Positions 1 through 12,011 of a stretch of DNA of 64,000 bases are shown here, piece after piece. The translations under genes were made by a program, and so were the position numbers. The stretch's first letter is position 1, and each line of letters opens with the position of its first letter. This DNA is from Eulemur rufifrons (Eukaryota > Chordata > Mammalia > Primates > Lemuridae): NCBI RefSeq assembly GCF_041146395.1, contig NC_090999.1:66283001-66347000 (forward strand), read 5' to 3'. Under the pieces are notes generated by a model. It searched no databases and was not told the origin of the DNA. It worked only from the letters and a program-made list of their open reading frames with translations.

Positions 1-40
1 AAGACAAAGAATACCTACTGACTATGGACAGCCGGCACAA

Positions 41-78
41 ACGCACACGCGCGCGCGCGCACACACACACACACACAC
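41..78. repeat. (CG)n(CA)n alternating purine-pyrimidine repeat
   Basis: A run of CG dinucleotides passes directly into about nine AC dinucleotides, giving ~38 bases of almost unbroken purine-pyrimidine alternation. This is simple-sequence DNA; reading frames across it (His/Thr repeats) are artefacts. CG/CA alternation is the classic sequence able to adopt left-handed Z-DNA. Confidence 0.9.
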
Positions 79-300
79 TAATTCACACACTCACATACAC
101 CCACACAGACTTCTGCATAAGTCCTCTTTGGAATTTAAATGTTACTCAAGGGCAGAAAATACAGAAGGTTAGAACCTTAAAGTTGCTTGAGGATAAAACT
201 AAAATAACTGAGCAATAATTTGGGTTTACTCGGAAAAACTTGATCAAGTGTTCTGCTTTTAGAAGGAAATGTGGGTTTATCATACAAATTACATATATAT

Positions 301-583
301 TTTTTAAGACAGAGTCTTGCTCTGTCACTCAGGCTAGAGTGTAGTGGCATCATTCAAGCTCACTGCAACCTCAAACTACTGGGCTCAAGCGATCCTCCTG
401 CCTCAGCCTCCTGAGTAGCTGGGACTACAGGGACAGGCCACCATACCTGGCTAATTTTTCCATTTTTTGTAGAAAGGGTATCTCACTCTTGCTCAGGCTC
501 ATCTCAAACTCCTGGCCTCAAGCAATCCTCCAACGTCGGCCTCCCAGAGTGCTAGGATTACAGGTGTCAGCCACCGCACCAAA
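301..583 (-). mobile_element. Alu SINE, antisense, older copy
   Basis: The sequence reads as the reverse complement of a dimeric Alu: T-rich head, the 'gagtagctgggactacag' block, a short AT-rich linker near 450-475, and a right monomer ending in 'gaccaccgcacc'-like sequence. The flanking 10-bp direct repeat 'caaattacat' (285-294 and 586-595) is a plausible target-site duplication. The linker lacks the AT-rich extension present in the two younger Alus of this window, and the copy is clearly more diverged. Confidence 0.85.
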
Positions 584-595
584 CCCAAATTACAT

Positions 596-1299
596 TTATT
601 TATATAAAAATACAGATGCATGTGTTCGTGTGTTCATGTGTTTGTGCACACACACTCACACACACACACATATACATACATGTACTATAACCCAGACATC
701 AGCTGAGGGGCCCTGCCTGTAAGATTCTAGTTAAATTGGATCAAATGCTGTCTACTGTGTAGTGAGACCTCATGTCCTTCCTGATCTCTCTGGAAACATG
801 CAACAAGAAGTAAAACCTTGTTCTGCTAGAACTGTTCTGTACCACATCAGTGATTTTCAAACATTTTAAGTGGTGGAGACGTCATTTTGGATGGAACTCC
901 CATATGTAAAAAGAAGATAAAACCAGGGCCATTCTGGCTGAGCAGAGATGAGAGAGGCGAATCAGCTTGGGGCATCTGTCTGGAATATTTTTATGCAATG
1001 CAATTGCCCTTACAAAGAAAGCCATTTTGAAAGCTACTCTGCAGTATTCACTGCTACCCTGGGCGAATTACAAAAAGTGTTTTAATGACTGTAGGGGCTA
1101 TAAATCTTAAAGTCTCAGGTTTGCCTCCAAATGGAACAGGAAATTTGTGCATAAATTATTTCTAATTGTGTCCCTTGGGGTTTTGATGCTATCTAAGTAT
1201 TTGCAATGCTGGATTTAAAGGCAAAATGAAAGCAAGTGACTAAATGTTTTGCTCTGGCATTTGGAGACCATCCTGTCAGCTATCCAAAAAGCAACTTGC
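596..1299. other. Unassigned stretch with an AC microsatellite
   Basis: No gene or confident repeat family is seen. It includes an interrupted (CA)n run at about 645-672. Short reading frames here are not supported by any recognisable domain. Confidence 0.6.
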
Positions 1300-1385
1300 T
1301 ATATTTCATTCATTCATTTATTCATTTATTCAACAAATGTTTATTATGCTTTTACCAAGTAGCAGACACTGCACTAGTTGTGATG
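1300..1385 (-). mobile_element. L2 LINE 3' end, antisense fragment
   Basis: Repeated 'ttcatt' units followed by a 'caacaaatgtttatt' block and 'gcagacactgcactag' match the reverse complement of the L2 3' tail, which usually ends in TGAATGAATGAA repeats. Confidence 0.6.
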
Positions 1386-2999
1386 GAAACAGTTTCCCTG
1401 CCGTCCACTGACAGTTATATCTTTACGTGGATCCTTTGAACTATAGATGCTTCTGCTGCTTGCTGCCTTTTCAGATCAGAACAAACTGTAAATGTCTGGA
1501 TGTGTTTCTGTCAGTGCTTAAATTCTTGAAGCTCTTTGTGGTCTTAGTCACTTTGAGGAAGATCAGTGCAAAAACTCTAAATATCTAGATCTTGCCCAGG
1601 TTTTCCATATTCACATGAGGGAGGGGTCTGACTTAATACACTGGGCCACAAAGATCATATTAATGATCAAAAAATACAGTCTAGCAGAGTTCTTCAAAGA
1701 CATTTCTGTTTTCTGCTTAATTGGATCATATGCCATTTTAAAAATGCAACCATTCCCTAGACCTAGACTCCCTGGATAAATTGTGAAGAAAAATGATAAC
1801 TTGAAAATATTTGGTGGTCTATTTGTATCAAGTTACACACTTAGACCAACTACTTCTGGTAGGCTTATCGTGAAAACCAATAGGCCTCTGTCCTCCTCAG
1901 TCTGCCCCATTTCTAGCTCCTCCAAGCAATCTTTCCACTTTGTTAGCTTTTGGTATCTTCCTTCCATATCTCTAAATAGTGTTACTATTTTCTTTTTTCT
2001 TGATGTTTTTCACTTTCAGGCATTATGTAGCCTCAAAATATCTAGGTCTCCTTAATCCCCATTGCACCTCTGCCATACACAATAATGTCTGCCCCTTCAT
2101 AGTCATGTCACAATTCTATTTAGACATACGTTCAGTGTTTGCGTGATTAACTTATGGAAAGTCCATTCACCCCTGAGGCATCTTGCCTACAACGATTGCA
2201 TTTCCCTTCTTCTATACTTTGCCATGTGTGTTCATTGCTTGGTTTTCTATATATTTATCACCAATTGATCCCTACATTTTCACCTATTTATCAAATCTCC
2301 TCTAGTTATGTTCACATGCATCAGGTAATCCATCAATGCCATCTCCCTGGGAACATTTTCCAGCGCCTTCTGGCCTGTCTTGTCTGGACAGGATTCTCTT
2401 ATGTCTGGTGTACCTTGTGGGAAGAACCCAGAGAACCCTTCATCATCATCAAGGATTCTCTTCACCACCCTCTTTAGCTGGAGCCAATATTCTGGATCCC
2501 ATATCTTTTGCTCTCTTGGCATTTTCCCTTGTTTTTATGGAGCTCTTCTTTTAGTAGATTCCTGAGAAAGGGTGCATGTCTGAAAATGCCTTCAATATAC
2601 CCTCATTTTTAATTGAGAATTTATCCAGATGTAAATATAATTCCATATAAGAAATATAATTTTCCTGGGATAATTATAAACATTGCTCCAATGTCATGCT
2701 GCTGATGGAATTTTTGTAGAGAAGTTCAAACCTATCTTCTTTATTTTCTTTCTGAAGCTTTTATAAATTTTAAAAATGTGTCCCTAGTGTTCAGAAATTT
2801 CACAATGATGTGCCTCAGTGCAGGTCTATTTTCATCCATTGTGCTGGACATTTAGTGTATCTTTCAATCTGGGAGCTCATTTTTTATCTCTGAGTTCCAG
2901 GTATCTAATCTTAGCAGTTGCTCAATAAATGATGATTGAGTCAGACTAAACTGAATAAGAGATCATGTTAAGAAAATTCTCTCCTATTGGGATGCCCTC
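1386..2999. other. No gene recognised
   Basis: AT-rich unique-looking sequence. Several 60-107 residue frames occur near 1783-2565, but they overlap on both strands, lack family motifs and have no visible exon structure. I see nothing that supports coding. Confidence 0.55.
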
Positions 3000-3310
3000 C
3001 TTCTATGCTATCTTCGTTTAGTGACATTCTGCCCATCCACCAAGATCTGACCTATGTCCTCTCCTCTGATTCTTCCACTCTTTCCTTGCAGCACTCGAGT
3101 ACCCCTGTCATTTACTCTCGTGGTATATGTTTAATTGCTTATATGAATCCTAAATAGTCTTAGATTATACACTACTGGAGAGCAGACTCCTAGTCTTCTA
3201 TGTCTTTGTGTACCACCTACCATCCTCGTACTACCTCAAGAATCTAACCCAGTGCTCATCACTATCCAGTTCTTGGTAAGTGTCTGTTGAATGAATGAAA
3301 GAAGGAAAGA
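3000..3310 (+). mobile_element. L2 LINE 3' region
   Basis: The order of a Cys/Ser-rich ORF2 tail, an 'actggagagcag' block, 'cccagtgctcatcac' and a terminal 'gttgaatgaatgaa' is the usual end of L2. The copy is old and diverged. Confidence 0.6.
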
Positions 3311-4539
3311 ATAAATAAGTGAGGAAACTAATGCCTTTAAAAAAATCCTGTCACAGAAATTCCAACTAACTAAGGAATAACTTCACTTAATGAACAAACA
3401 TGACCCCCGTAGTTACAAAGAAAAAAAATATGTTTATTTCAGTTCAGGAAGAATGCATGCATGCAGAATAATGGTCCTGCAAGGTATGATGAAAAGTAGG
3501 TCCCCAACATCATGTTTCTAAGTTTTTAAACACAGGAGAAATAGCTATTCAAAAATGCCAATTGAATACTTGTTTTTCTGTTACTTTTTACCTCTATGTG
3601 TTTACATGAATCCAATTTTGAATCCTATTGGCATTGATTTAGGCAAAGTTATTAATTTTATTTAAGAAAGTATAAAAGCAGCAAGATTAACAATTGGTCT
3701 ATAAAATTGTTTTCCAGATTAACTTTAGTTTGCCTATGTGTTTATTTCATGTAGTGTGGTGAAGTTTATTAATAATATAATGCTTCTAGAGAAGACTAAG
3801 CGTAGGAAACTGTGAATTTTAAGTGGAATACAATTTCTTTATGAAATTAAGAGTGGAACAATATGACAAAGACAATGGCAATCCTGTGTATATCACCATA
3901 AATGTGTCAGTGTAGCTACAGGAGGGGCGTTGCACATCCCCGTACGGCACTGTTAGAAGAGATCCAATGTGGCTTTCCTACTGGCAGTGACTGACTAGGC
4001 CACTCCCAGTGACAGTGTATATCTGAGTGTGCATGTGATAACCGAAGTGTGCATGGAATATGATTCATTGACTTTTTCAGGTAACTAGACTCAATCAAAA
4101 ACTTTGGCAATTGATCTAATGAAAGTAAATGCTTTGGCATCAAATAAAAACCTAAAATCTAAAAATAATCCTTCAATATGCAAAAACATCCTCCAGACAA
4201 AGAGGGACAAAATAGTTTATCTGTTCCTATATACTAGAGCTGTATCCACCCTGCAAAAAGGAGAATTTATGAAATGATCCAGACGAATCAAGACAAAAAA
4301 AAAATCAATACAAACTGGCATTGGTTAATTCTAATGGGCAGGATTTTTAAACTGCAATACCTGTATAATTTCCTCAACATTTTTCTCTAACTTATATCCA
4401 TAGAAATAAATTTTTGGTTTTATCTAATTCTCCAAATATATATTTTTCTTTTTCACCTATAAGACAAGGCCTTAGAGCTATTGTAGCCTATCTAGGAGTT
4501 GTCCTCAAAAAGAGCTCCAAATTATTGAGACCCTACTAC
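3311..4539. other. No gene recognised
   Basis: AT-rich DNA with no recognised repeat or gene. A 75-codon frame on the minus strand near 3916-4143 has no recognisable motif. Confidence 0.55.
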
Positions 4540-4725
4540 ATGGCAGCCGTATCATTTATGTCACTTCATTAATCCTGATAACATCCCTATAAGAAAGATA
4601 TTATGAGATTTACATTACATACAAGGAAACCAAAACCAGAGATATGAAATAACCACTCCAAGGTCTAAAATTAGTGCGTTCCTAAGCCTAGATTTAAACA
4701 TAGGTACAAATCCAATTCCCTTTTA
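4540..4725 (-). mobile_element. MIR SINE, antisense
   Basis: The segment has the reverse-complement MIR layout: 'aatcctgataaca', 'acaaggaaacc', 'ggtctaaaatta' and 'ctagatttaaac', matching core blocks of the tRNA-derived MIR. It is strongly decayed. Confidence 0.6.
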
Positions 4726-7165
4726 AAAATGCTGCATTGCTACTTTTACATCGTTATAACACAAAAGAGGTGTTGGTATTAACTGTCAATAATCCCAGCA
4801 CTATGATTTTATCTTCCAGGAGTTCAGTCATCTCACTGTGCCTTAATCCTTGTAATAAAAATAAGCAATTTTGTGGATGTCTGCCAGAGGCAGGGGTGCA
4901 GTCATGGTGATAGACATCAGGCTGGGAACTACTGTCTACTCTGCACCCAACCCTGTGCTGAGCCTAATGGAACCTGCGGAACACATGTAAAATCCCCCTT
5001 CCTTGGTAAATTAAATTGAACAGAGATCATTTCTTTTTAAAATTCCCATATTTCCCAAGTGTTTTACCAGTGGCAATTGAAACGATTTTTGGTGGCTCAT
5101 TGACCCCTGAATTAAGTAATATTGAATCTCAAAGAGAGATGTATTCTCTTTTCTAGTCTTCCAATAACCAGCAAGGAGAATGGCTCAGTTTGGTGCTAAT
5201 ATGCTTTTAAAACTCCTGCTAATCTCTTTTGCCACTAAAATGAAAGCAGACATTTGGCTGAGAGCCTTTGGCAAGCAACAGAGCATTTATTTTATTGGTA
5301 TCTTCTATTTATGCCAATTGATGGTAATTTTCTATTTGTGGTGGTGATATAAATGTTTCTTTCTAAATAAATTTAGGATAAAAAGTGAGTCAACTAAAAT
5401 ACAGATATTTTAAAAACAATACAGGCATACCACAATAATATGTATTAATAATACAAAGATATGGTAAGAAAGTCAACCCTGGAAGATGAAGGGCTGAAAT
5501 ACTACCAGAAAGAAATAGGCAGGGTCTTAGACAGTCTATCCTGCAGCCTCTCCTAGACTAGGCATGGCCCCAGCTCAATTGCAGGGAAAAGCTGTGTCCA
5601 ACTTCTGTGAAGAATGAATAGAAGTAGAAAATTCTTTTCTGTGAAAGAGAAATTGTGTGCTAAAAAGTCGCGCATGTAAGCCTCAATCTCAGTAATTAGA
5701 TGCTATCACAAATAAACAGAGTGACGAAAAGGTGACTTTTCTTCCAGGCAAACAAACTATAAATAACCTCTGGAAATAAGACCGAGTTGTTTATAAAAAG
5801 ATACAGATAATAAACCTTGGCATCATGGTTCCAGTAATTAAAGGAGTTTCATTTGGGGAAATTAAACCAGAATAAGCAGGTAATACGTTTGCTACTTAGT
5901 TGCAACAACTAAGGAGGGTCTTGCCTCCTGTTCAACCTTTCTCTTTACGATGTTTGATGCAAACACAGACAATATAAGGACAACCCTGTTGCCCAACATC
6001 AGCCGAGAAGGTACATTCCATGTAAAACAAAAGTCCCAGATCCAAAGCTTGGTGATTTTGTCCCATTATCTAGCTTTGAACACCTTGTACATGTTGACAC
6101 TCCCACGTCAGTTCCAAGAGGATAGGATTTTGTCTCTGCTACTGGAACCTGTGGCAAGCAGTCCCTGAATATTTGCTGATTGCATTAATGAAGCCTGCCA
6201 TTTAAACTCCTGAAACTGGTTGTATATAATCATTACAGAAAGAAATTCTTCTATCATGTCTTTCATCCTTCCTCAATTTCTCAAACAGGCTCTACAGCAT
6301 GACTCAATATTACCTCTATGCATCTGGGTTATCACTATGAAAATTAAATCAAGCACAGTTATACAAACACTGACACCAGCAGGTGCTTGTGATCTTCGTA
6401 AAGTTGTTTCCCCATACCAATTCTCAACCTACAAGTAGATAAATTTTCCAAACTCTTGTCACTACTTTTTATATTTTCTTTCCTCTACCCTTGTTGCAAA
6501 CTTGTCAGTGGTAATTATCGTTCACTGTCAAAGTACCTGATTTTAGCAGCTTCCTTTAAAACTTCTGGAATAACTGCTTCTAGATAACCAGTCTTGATAG
6601 TATTGGGGGAGATTATATATACATATATGAGTGTGTATGTCTATATGTGTGTGTATATGCATAGTTGGAATCAAGTGCTCTGGAGCAAAGGGGAGCTCTA
6701 GTATGACGTAAGTAGCACAGCATAAGCTTAATGCATGCGCTTTGTGACATCTGCTTTAGCTGTTGAGAACCGTTTTCTTTACTTCATTTCCAGTTGTTAT
6801 TCACATAGTCAAGGCTTCCAGGTAAATAACCTCTGAATAAGTGAGGTGCTGGTGTAAATAATTAAATACAGCTTAATCTTATTTTAAGATTCTCATTCAT
6901 TTTTCAGTTGCAATTGAATCCTGTGCTAAATTGTTTCCTAAGGTCGAGTCTATTTATTTCAGAGATGATGGGGGTCTCCATGCTCCAGTCTACATCAGCT
7001 ATGGTGATTCACTTCATTTTGCCATAGGAAGTTTATTCTTTTCATTTAAAGTTTTGATTCCTATTAAAATAAAACTCCACCTCCACCAAGAAAGATAACA
7101 TGTTAACTCCCGCCAGTGAGTTTAGTGGAACGTGGAAGCATTTCCAATCCTTTCTTGAGGGCACA
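4726..7165. other. No gene recognised; TA/TG microsatellite at 6613-6660
   Basis: Unassigned AT-rich sequence. The only clear structure is the alternating TA/TG stretch near 6613-6660. Frames of about 72 codons at 5950-6168 and 6220-6438 show no known domain. Confidence 0.55.
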
Positions 7166-7681
7166 TTTTTAAAAATTTTTTATTGATATATAATAATTGT
7201 AAATATTCATGGAGTACATATTATATTTTGATACAAGCATATAGCATATAATGATCAAATCAGAGTAAGTAAGAGATGATTCACCTGAAACATTTATCAT
7301 TGCTTTATGTTGGGAACATTTGAAAACTTCTAGCTATTTTGAAATATAATAAATTATTGTTAACTATAGTTGCCCTATTGCACTATTGAACACTAGAACT
7401 GTTTCCTTATGTTTAACAGCATTACCCATTAACCAACACCTCTTCATTATCCCTTCCCACCACCCTTACCCACCTCTAGTAGCCACCATTCTATTCACTG
7501 CCTCCATGAGATCAATTTTTTTAGGTCCCATATATGAGTGTGAAAATGCAATATTTGTCTTTCTGTGCCTGGTTTATTTCACTTAAAATAATGTCCTCCA
7601 GTTCCATCCATGTTTCTGAAAATGATGAAATTTCCTTCTTTTTCATGGCTAAATAATATTCCATTGTGTACATATGTGTTT
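7166..7681 (-). mobile_element. Old L1 3' end, antisense, 5'-truncated
   Basis: The left end reads as a reverse-complemented L1 3'UTR (T-rich, then 'attgatatataataattg'), and the right end encodes the ORF2 C-terminus on the minus strand: residues MYTMEYYLAMKKKEI, then ELEDIILSE and the NQAQKDK region. That tail is diagnostic of L1 ORF2. The copy is an ancient fragment ending at about 7681. Confidence 0.85.
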
Positions 7682-7689
7682 TGATGATT

Positions 7690-8480
<791 letters not shown>

Positions 8481-8986
8481 CTTGAGGGCACTGGGTTTCT
8501 GAAGGCTGAGGGAAGGGAGGTCACGTGGGGAGGAAAACAACAACAAATACGGAGAAAGAACTCACTCCAGGGATACAGTTGATGACAAAAATCCTTCTGG
8601 GTCCAAAACAGAAAACGTAAATGAGGGAAGCGGGCTAGGTATGGGATGACAGAAGAGAACCTCCTCTCACTCGTGGTGTTGGGAGGACAACAGGGAATGG
8701 GGATGGGAGGAATCTGATGACCCGGAGAAAGGGTGACACGGGCTCCCTAGAGATAGTGGCTGCAACTTAGCACTATCCAGCATTTGCGATGAAGGAATAA
8801 GAGGCCAATACGGTCAGACCTTGATTTTTTTTTTTCAAGAGAAGCTATAGAAATCTACAGTCTTATGTGAATTCTGCTTATTTTAAAGGTGGAAACTAAA
8901 TCAAATTTTTAAAACTTTGTAGGGGCCAATATTTAGTGAGCTAAACATACATATGTTGGCTACCATTTTGTGATCTGCAGTCTCAT
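8481..8986. other. Unassigned sequence upstream of the L1
   Basis: Moderately purine-rich DNA without a recognised gene or repeat. It ends in the first copy of the L1 target-site duplication. Confidence 0.55.
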
Positions 8987-9002
8987 AAAAATCTTTATTC
9001 CC
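8987..9002. repeat. L1 target-site duplication, left copy
   Basis: The 16-mer 'aaaaatctttattccc' here is repeated exactly at 17301-17316, directly after the L1 A-rich tail. The five leading A residues could belong either to the duplication or to the tail. On the bottom strand the inferred nick is TTTT/AT, close to the L1 endonuclease preference TTTT/AA. Confidence 0.95.
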
Positions 9003-9486
9003 GGGAGATCAAAGATGGCGGAGTGGTGGTGACGGCCTGAATCTGCGCTCCTGGGAAGGAAGGCATCGATCCGGACCTGCCACAACGCTAGAGGACCGCT
9101 CCCACACAGGAACAGCGGTGTGAATCCACGGAGAATCAGCGTGGGACAAACAGAGCGAGTGAAGTCTGAGGTGAACGAATATTAGGAACGTGGGACAGAC
9201 ACTAGCCAGCGGAGCGCGGGTCGGATACACCCGCCCCCAGCCGGGGCGGGTGCAGCCTCTCGGGAAAGCGGCTAGCCCTCCGCTCCCAATTGAACAGAGC
9301 CCTGACCCAGGCCAGCGCAGAATCACTGAGGGATACGTGGCGCATTGGAGACAGGAGGCTTTTTTGAGAAATTACCTTAGAACCTGGGGGATCTCAGCTG
9401 AGACAGCGCTTGGCGAGGAGGGACGGATCTGCCCCAGGGCAGAAAAACACAAAAGACTCCCGGACAGCAAATAGCGTTGTACCCCG

Positions 9487-10452
9487 TGCTGCCTTTTTCG
9501 GCAGTTCTCCAGCCGGTCACCCCCGGTGCGTGTCCTTGCTGGCCAGCCCCTGGGCAGTGGCGGTCTCTGCCTGCCGGGGAGCCGGTCCCCTCCAGCCCCG
9601 GAGCTTGGCAGGCGCCATCTTGAAAGCGAGAGCGAAACGGCTCGGGAGCCAAAAAGTGCCCAGCGGCTCTTTCTGCCGGTGCTGCCTTTTTCGGCGGTTC
9701 TCCAGCCGGTCACCCCCGGTGCGTGTCCTTGCTGGCCAGCCCCTGGGCAGTGGCGGTCTCTGCCTGCCGGGGAGCCGGTCCCCTCCAGCCCCGGAGCTCG
9801 GCAGGCGCCATCTTGAAAGCGAGAGCGAAACGGCTCGGGAGCCAAAAAGTGCCCAGCGGCTCTTTCTGCCGGTGCTGCCTTTTTCGGCGGTTCTCCAGCC
9901 GGTCACCCCCGGTGCGTGTCCTTGCTGGCCAGCCCCTGGGCAGTGGCGGTCTCTGCCTGCCGGGGAGCCGGTCCCCTCCAGCCCCGGAGCTCGGCAGGCG
10001 CCATCTTGAAAGCGAAGGCAAAACCGCTCGGGAGCCAAAAAGTGCACAGCGGCTCTTTCTGCCCGTGCTGCCTTTTTCGGCAGTTCTCCAGCCGATGACC
10101 CCCCGGTGCGCGTCCTTGCTCGCCAGCCCCTGCGCAGTGGCGGTCTCCGCCTGCCGGGGAGCCGGCCCCCTCCGGCCCCGGAGCTCGGCAGGCGCCATCT
10201 TGAAAGCGAAGGCAAAACCGCTCGGGAGCCAAAAAGTGCCCAGCGGCTCTTTCTGCCCGTGCTGCCTTTTTCGGCGGTTCTCCAGCCGGTGACCCCCTGG
10301 TGCGCGTTCTTGCTCGCCAGCCCCCGGGCAGTGGTGGTCTCTGCCTGCCGAGGAGCCGTTCTCCTCCAGCCCCGGAGCTCTGCAGGCGCCATCTTGAAAG
10401 TGAGGGCGAAACCGCTCGGGAGCCACAAAGTGCCGAGCGGCTCTCTCTGCCC
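9487..10452 (+). repeat. Five tandem ~193-bp repeats in the L1 5'UTR
   Basis: The marker 'tgctgcctttttcggc' recurs at 9487, 9680, 9873, 10066 and 10260, giving periods of 193, 193, 193 and 194 bases. Each unit contains 'ggcgccatcttgaaag' (cores at about 9614, 9807, 10000, 10194 and 10388), which is a YY1-type core in inverse orientation, and 'cgggagccaaaaagtg' or a close variant. Units 2-3 are nearly identical; units 4-5 share changes such as 'gcgaaggcaaaaccgctc'. This suggests stepwise expansion by unequal exchange or slippage. The last unit decays after 'ctctctctgcccgg'. Confidence 0.95.
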
Positions 10453-10499
10453 GGCGCCCTCCGCTGGTCTCTGAACCAACGCCAGGAGTGCGGGATATG

Positions 10500-11010
10500 C
10501 CGGGGCCGTGCTCGGGGTGAAGGGGCAGAGCTGTGCTAAGGCAAAAAAAAAAAAAAAAAAAACACGAACAAGAAGAATAGGCTCGCCGAACTGTATATTT
10601 TATTCTTGGTAAATTTCTTCTGGGTTTTGTTTGTTTGTGTTTGTGTTTGTTTTTGTTTTTTTGGGGTTTTTTCTTTTTTTTCTTTCCTTTTCTTTTCTTT
10701 TTCTTTTTTTTTTTTCCGGCGGCGGACAGCCTCGGCAGGCACCTTTGCCCTCTGGGCCTCTGGCTGCCGCGCCTTTTTGAGCGCGGAGGTTGGATCCCCA
10801 CCACCCTCGGAGCTGTGCGGGCGCGCAGACGTCATCTTGAAATCCACTGCGAAACCGCCCGGGACCCAGCCGGGCGAGCGTGAAGGGGCGGAGCTGCACT
10901 AAGGCGTAAAAACAAAAACATTTAATGGCCGCTCCGGACCCAGCCGAGCGGAAGTGAAGGGGCAGAGCTGTGCTAAGGCGTAAAACAAACAAACAAACAA
11001 ACAAAAAAAC
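10500..11010 (+). repeat. Second, diverged repeat module in the L1 5'UTR
   Basis: A GC-rich block containing 'gtgaaggggc(a/g)gagct' and 'ctaaggc' followed by an A/AC-rich tail occurs three times, near 10517-10560, 10879-10920 and 10953-11010. The tails differ: a pure A run, 'aaaaacaaaaaca', and (AAAC)n. They look like remnants of an older repeat type or of SINE-like tails trapped in the leader. Confidence 0.7.
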
Positions 11011-11079
11011 ATTGAGTCGCTGAATTATATACTTCAGATTTGTGTATCTTTCTGCCTTGCGGTGTGGTGAAGTGCTATG

Positions 11080-11286
11080 TAGTTTGTTTTTGTTCATTTT
11101 TGTTGGCGTTTTTGGTGCTTTTTGGTTTGGCTTTTTGCGTTTCTTTTTTTTTTTTCTTTTTCTTCTTTTTTTTCTTCTTTTCTCTTCGTTTTCTCCTCTT
11201 TCTTTTCTTTCTTTCCTTTTCTTTTTTCTTTTTTTTTCTTTTTTTTCTTTTTTTTTTTTTTTCTCTTCTCTTTCTCCTCTCTTTTC
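11080..11286 (+). repeat. Long pyrimidine (T/C) tract in the L1 leader
   Basis: About 200 bases made almost only of T and C, with a similar T-rich tract at 10608-10717. The apparent Lys/Arg-rich (minus) and Phe/Leu-rich (plus) frames through it are composition artefacts. Length in such tracts is unstable and may also be misassembled. Confidence 0.9.
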
Positions 11287-12011
11287 GCCTTCTAACTGGG
11301 GACCCACGGTGAGCTTCGGAACGGGCCAGATCGCTGGCTCTGGTACATACCGGATCCTGAGTAGTCACCCCCAGGGCCGGAGATCTGCGGGCACGCAATT
11401 GCCACTCTAGGGCCCACAGCCAAGTCACTGCGGAGCAATAGGGTACCAAGAGGCTCCCTGGACGGCCCTCTCCCCTGGTCTACGGACCTTATATAGGATC
11501 CCTGCCCAAGTGTAAACACTGAATACTTCTCCAGAAGCGAGAGTGTGGAACCTGATCCCTGGGGACATTGGGCCAAGACAGACTTTTGCCCGTGGGAGCT
11601 ACAGCAACTGGGGCGCTGAGCAAGCGAAGTCACCGTCCTCTCCCCATAGCTAGTATCTTGCCGGCAGATAGAGCCAGAAACCTCCCCTATAGAGGAAGAA
11701 CCAAAGGGAAACAAACAAACAAAGAGAATTTCGGTCTACTATTAGTGTGGACCCTGCCTGCCTTCTGAAAGACCACAACACAGTGTCCTAACTCACCAAA
11801 GCGGTCCTGGATCACTCCAATCCTCTAGGATTGGACCCATCGGAAGCAGTCCCCCAACGGAAACAGAAAAATCTCTGAACAATACACAACAGTCTCCCCC
11901 TCTTGCCAAAAGAAGCAACATACCTAGACTGTTTCACAGCCTAAGAATAGAGCACAAAGAGTCCTGTTAACCAGACTAAACCTATAAGTAAAGATCCAAC
12001 GACAAATCTAG

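Larger units (their letters stand above)
9003..12011 (+). promoter_or_regulatory. L1 5'UTR with internal promoter region
   Basis: L1 elements are transcribed by RNA polymerase II from a promoter inside their own 5'UTR. At 9012-9021, ten bases from the element start, is 'aagatggcgg', a YY1-type site placed as in human L1, where YY1 sets accurate initiation. The region is CpG- and GC-rich to about 10550. It holds five tandem repeats (9487-10452), then two pyrimidine-rich tracts (10608-10717 and 11080-11286), then a less repetitive leader up to ORF1. The promoter role is inferred from family knowledge and the YY1-type core. Confidence 0.8.

Noticed and set aside
2154..2565. Cluster of overlapping 60-107 codon frames on both strands
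   Set aside because: All three plus-strand frames and the minus strand are open at once, which indicates a chance lack of stops. No motif is present.
9487..10452. CRISPR-like regular repeats
   Set aside because: Units are contiguous 193-bp tandem repeats with no spacers, inside a mammalian L1.
10536..11449. Long Lys/Arg-rich minus-strand frames and Phe-rich plus-strand frames
   Set aside because: They come from the T/C tracts of the L1 leader. Open frames are expected in such low-complexity sequence and no domain is present.
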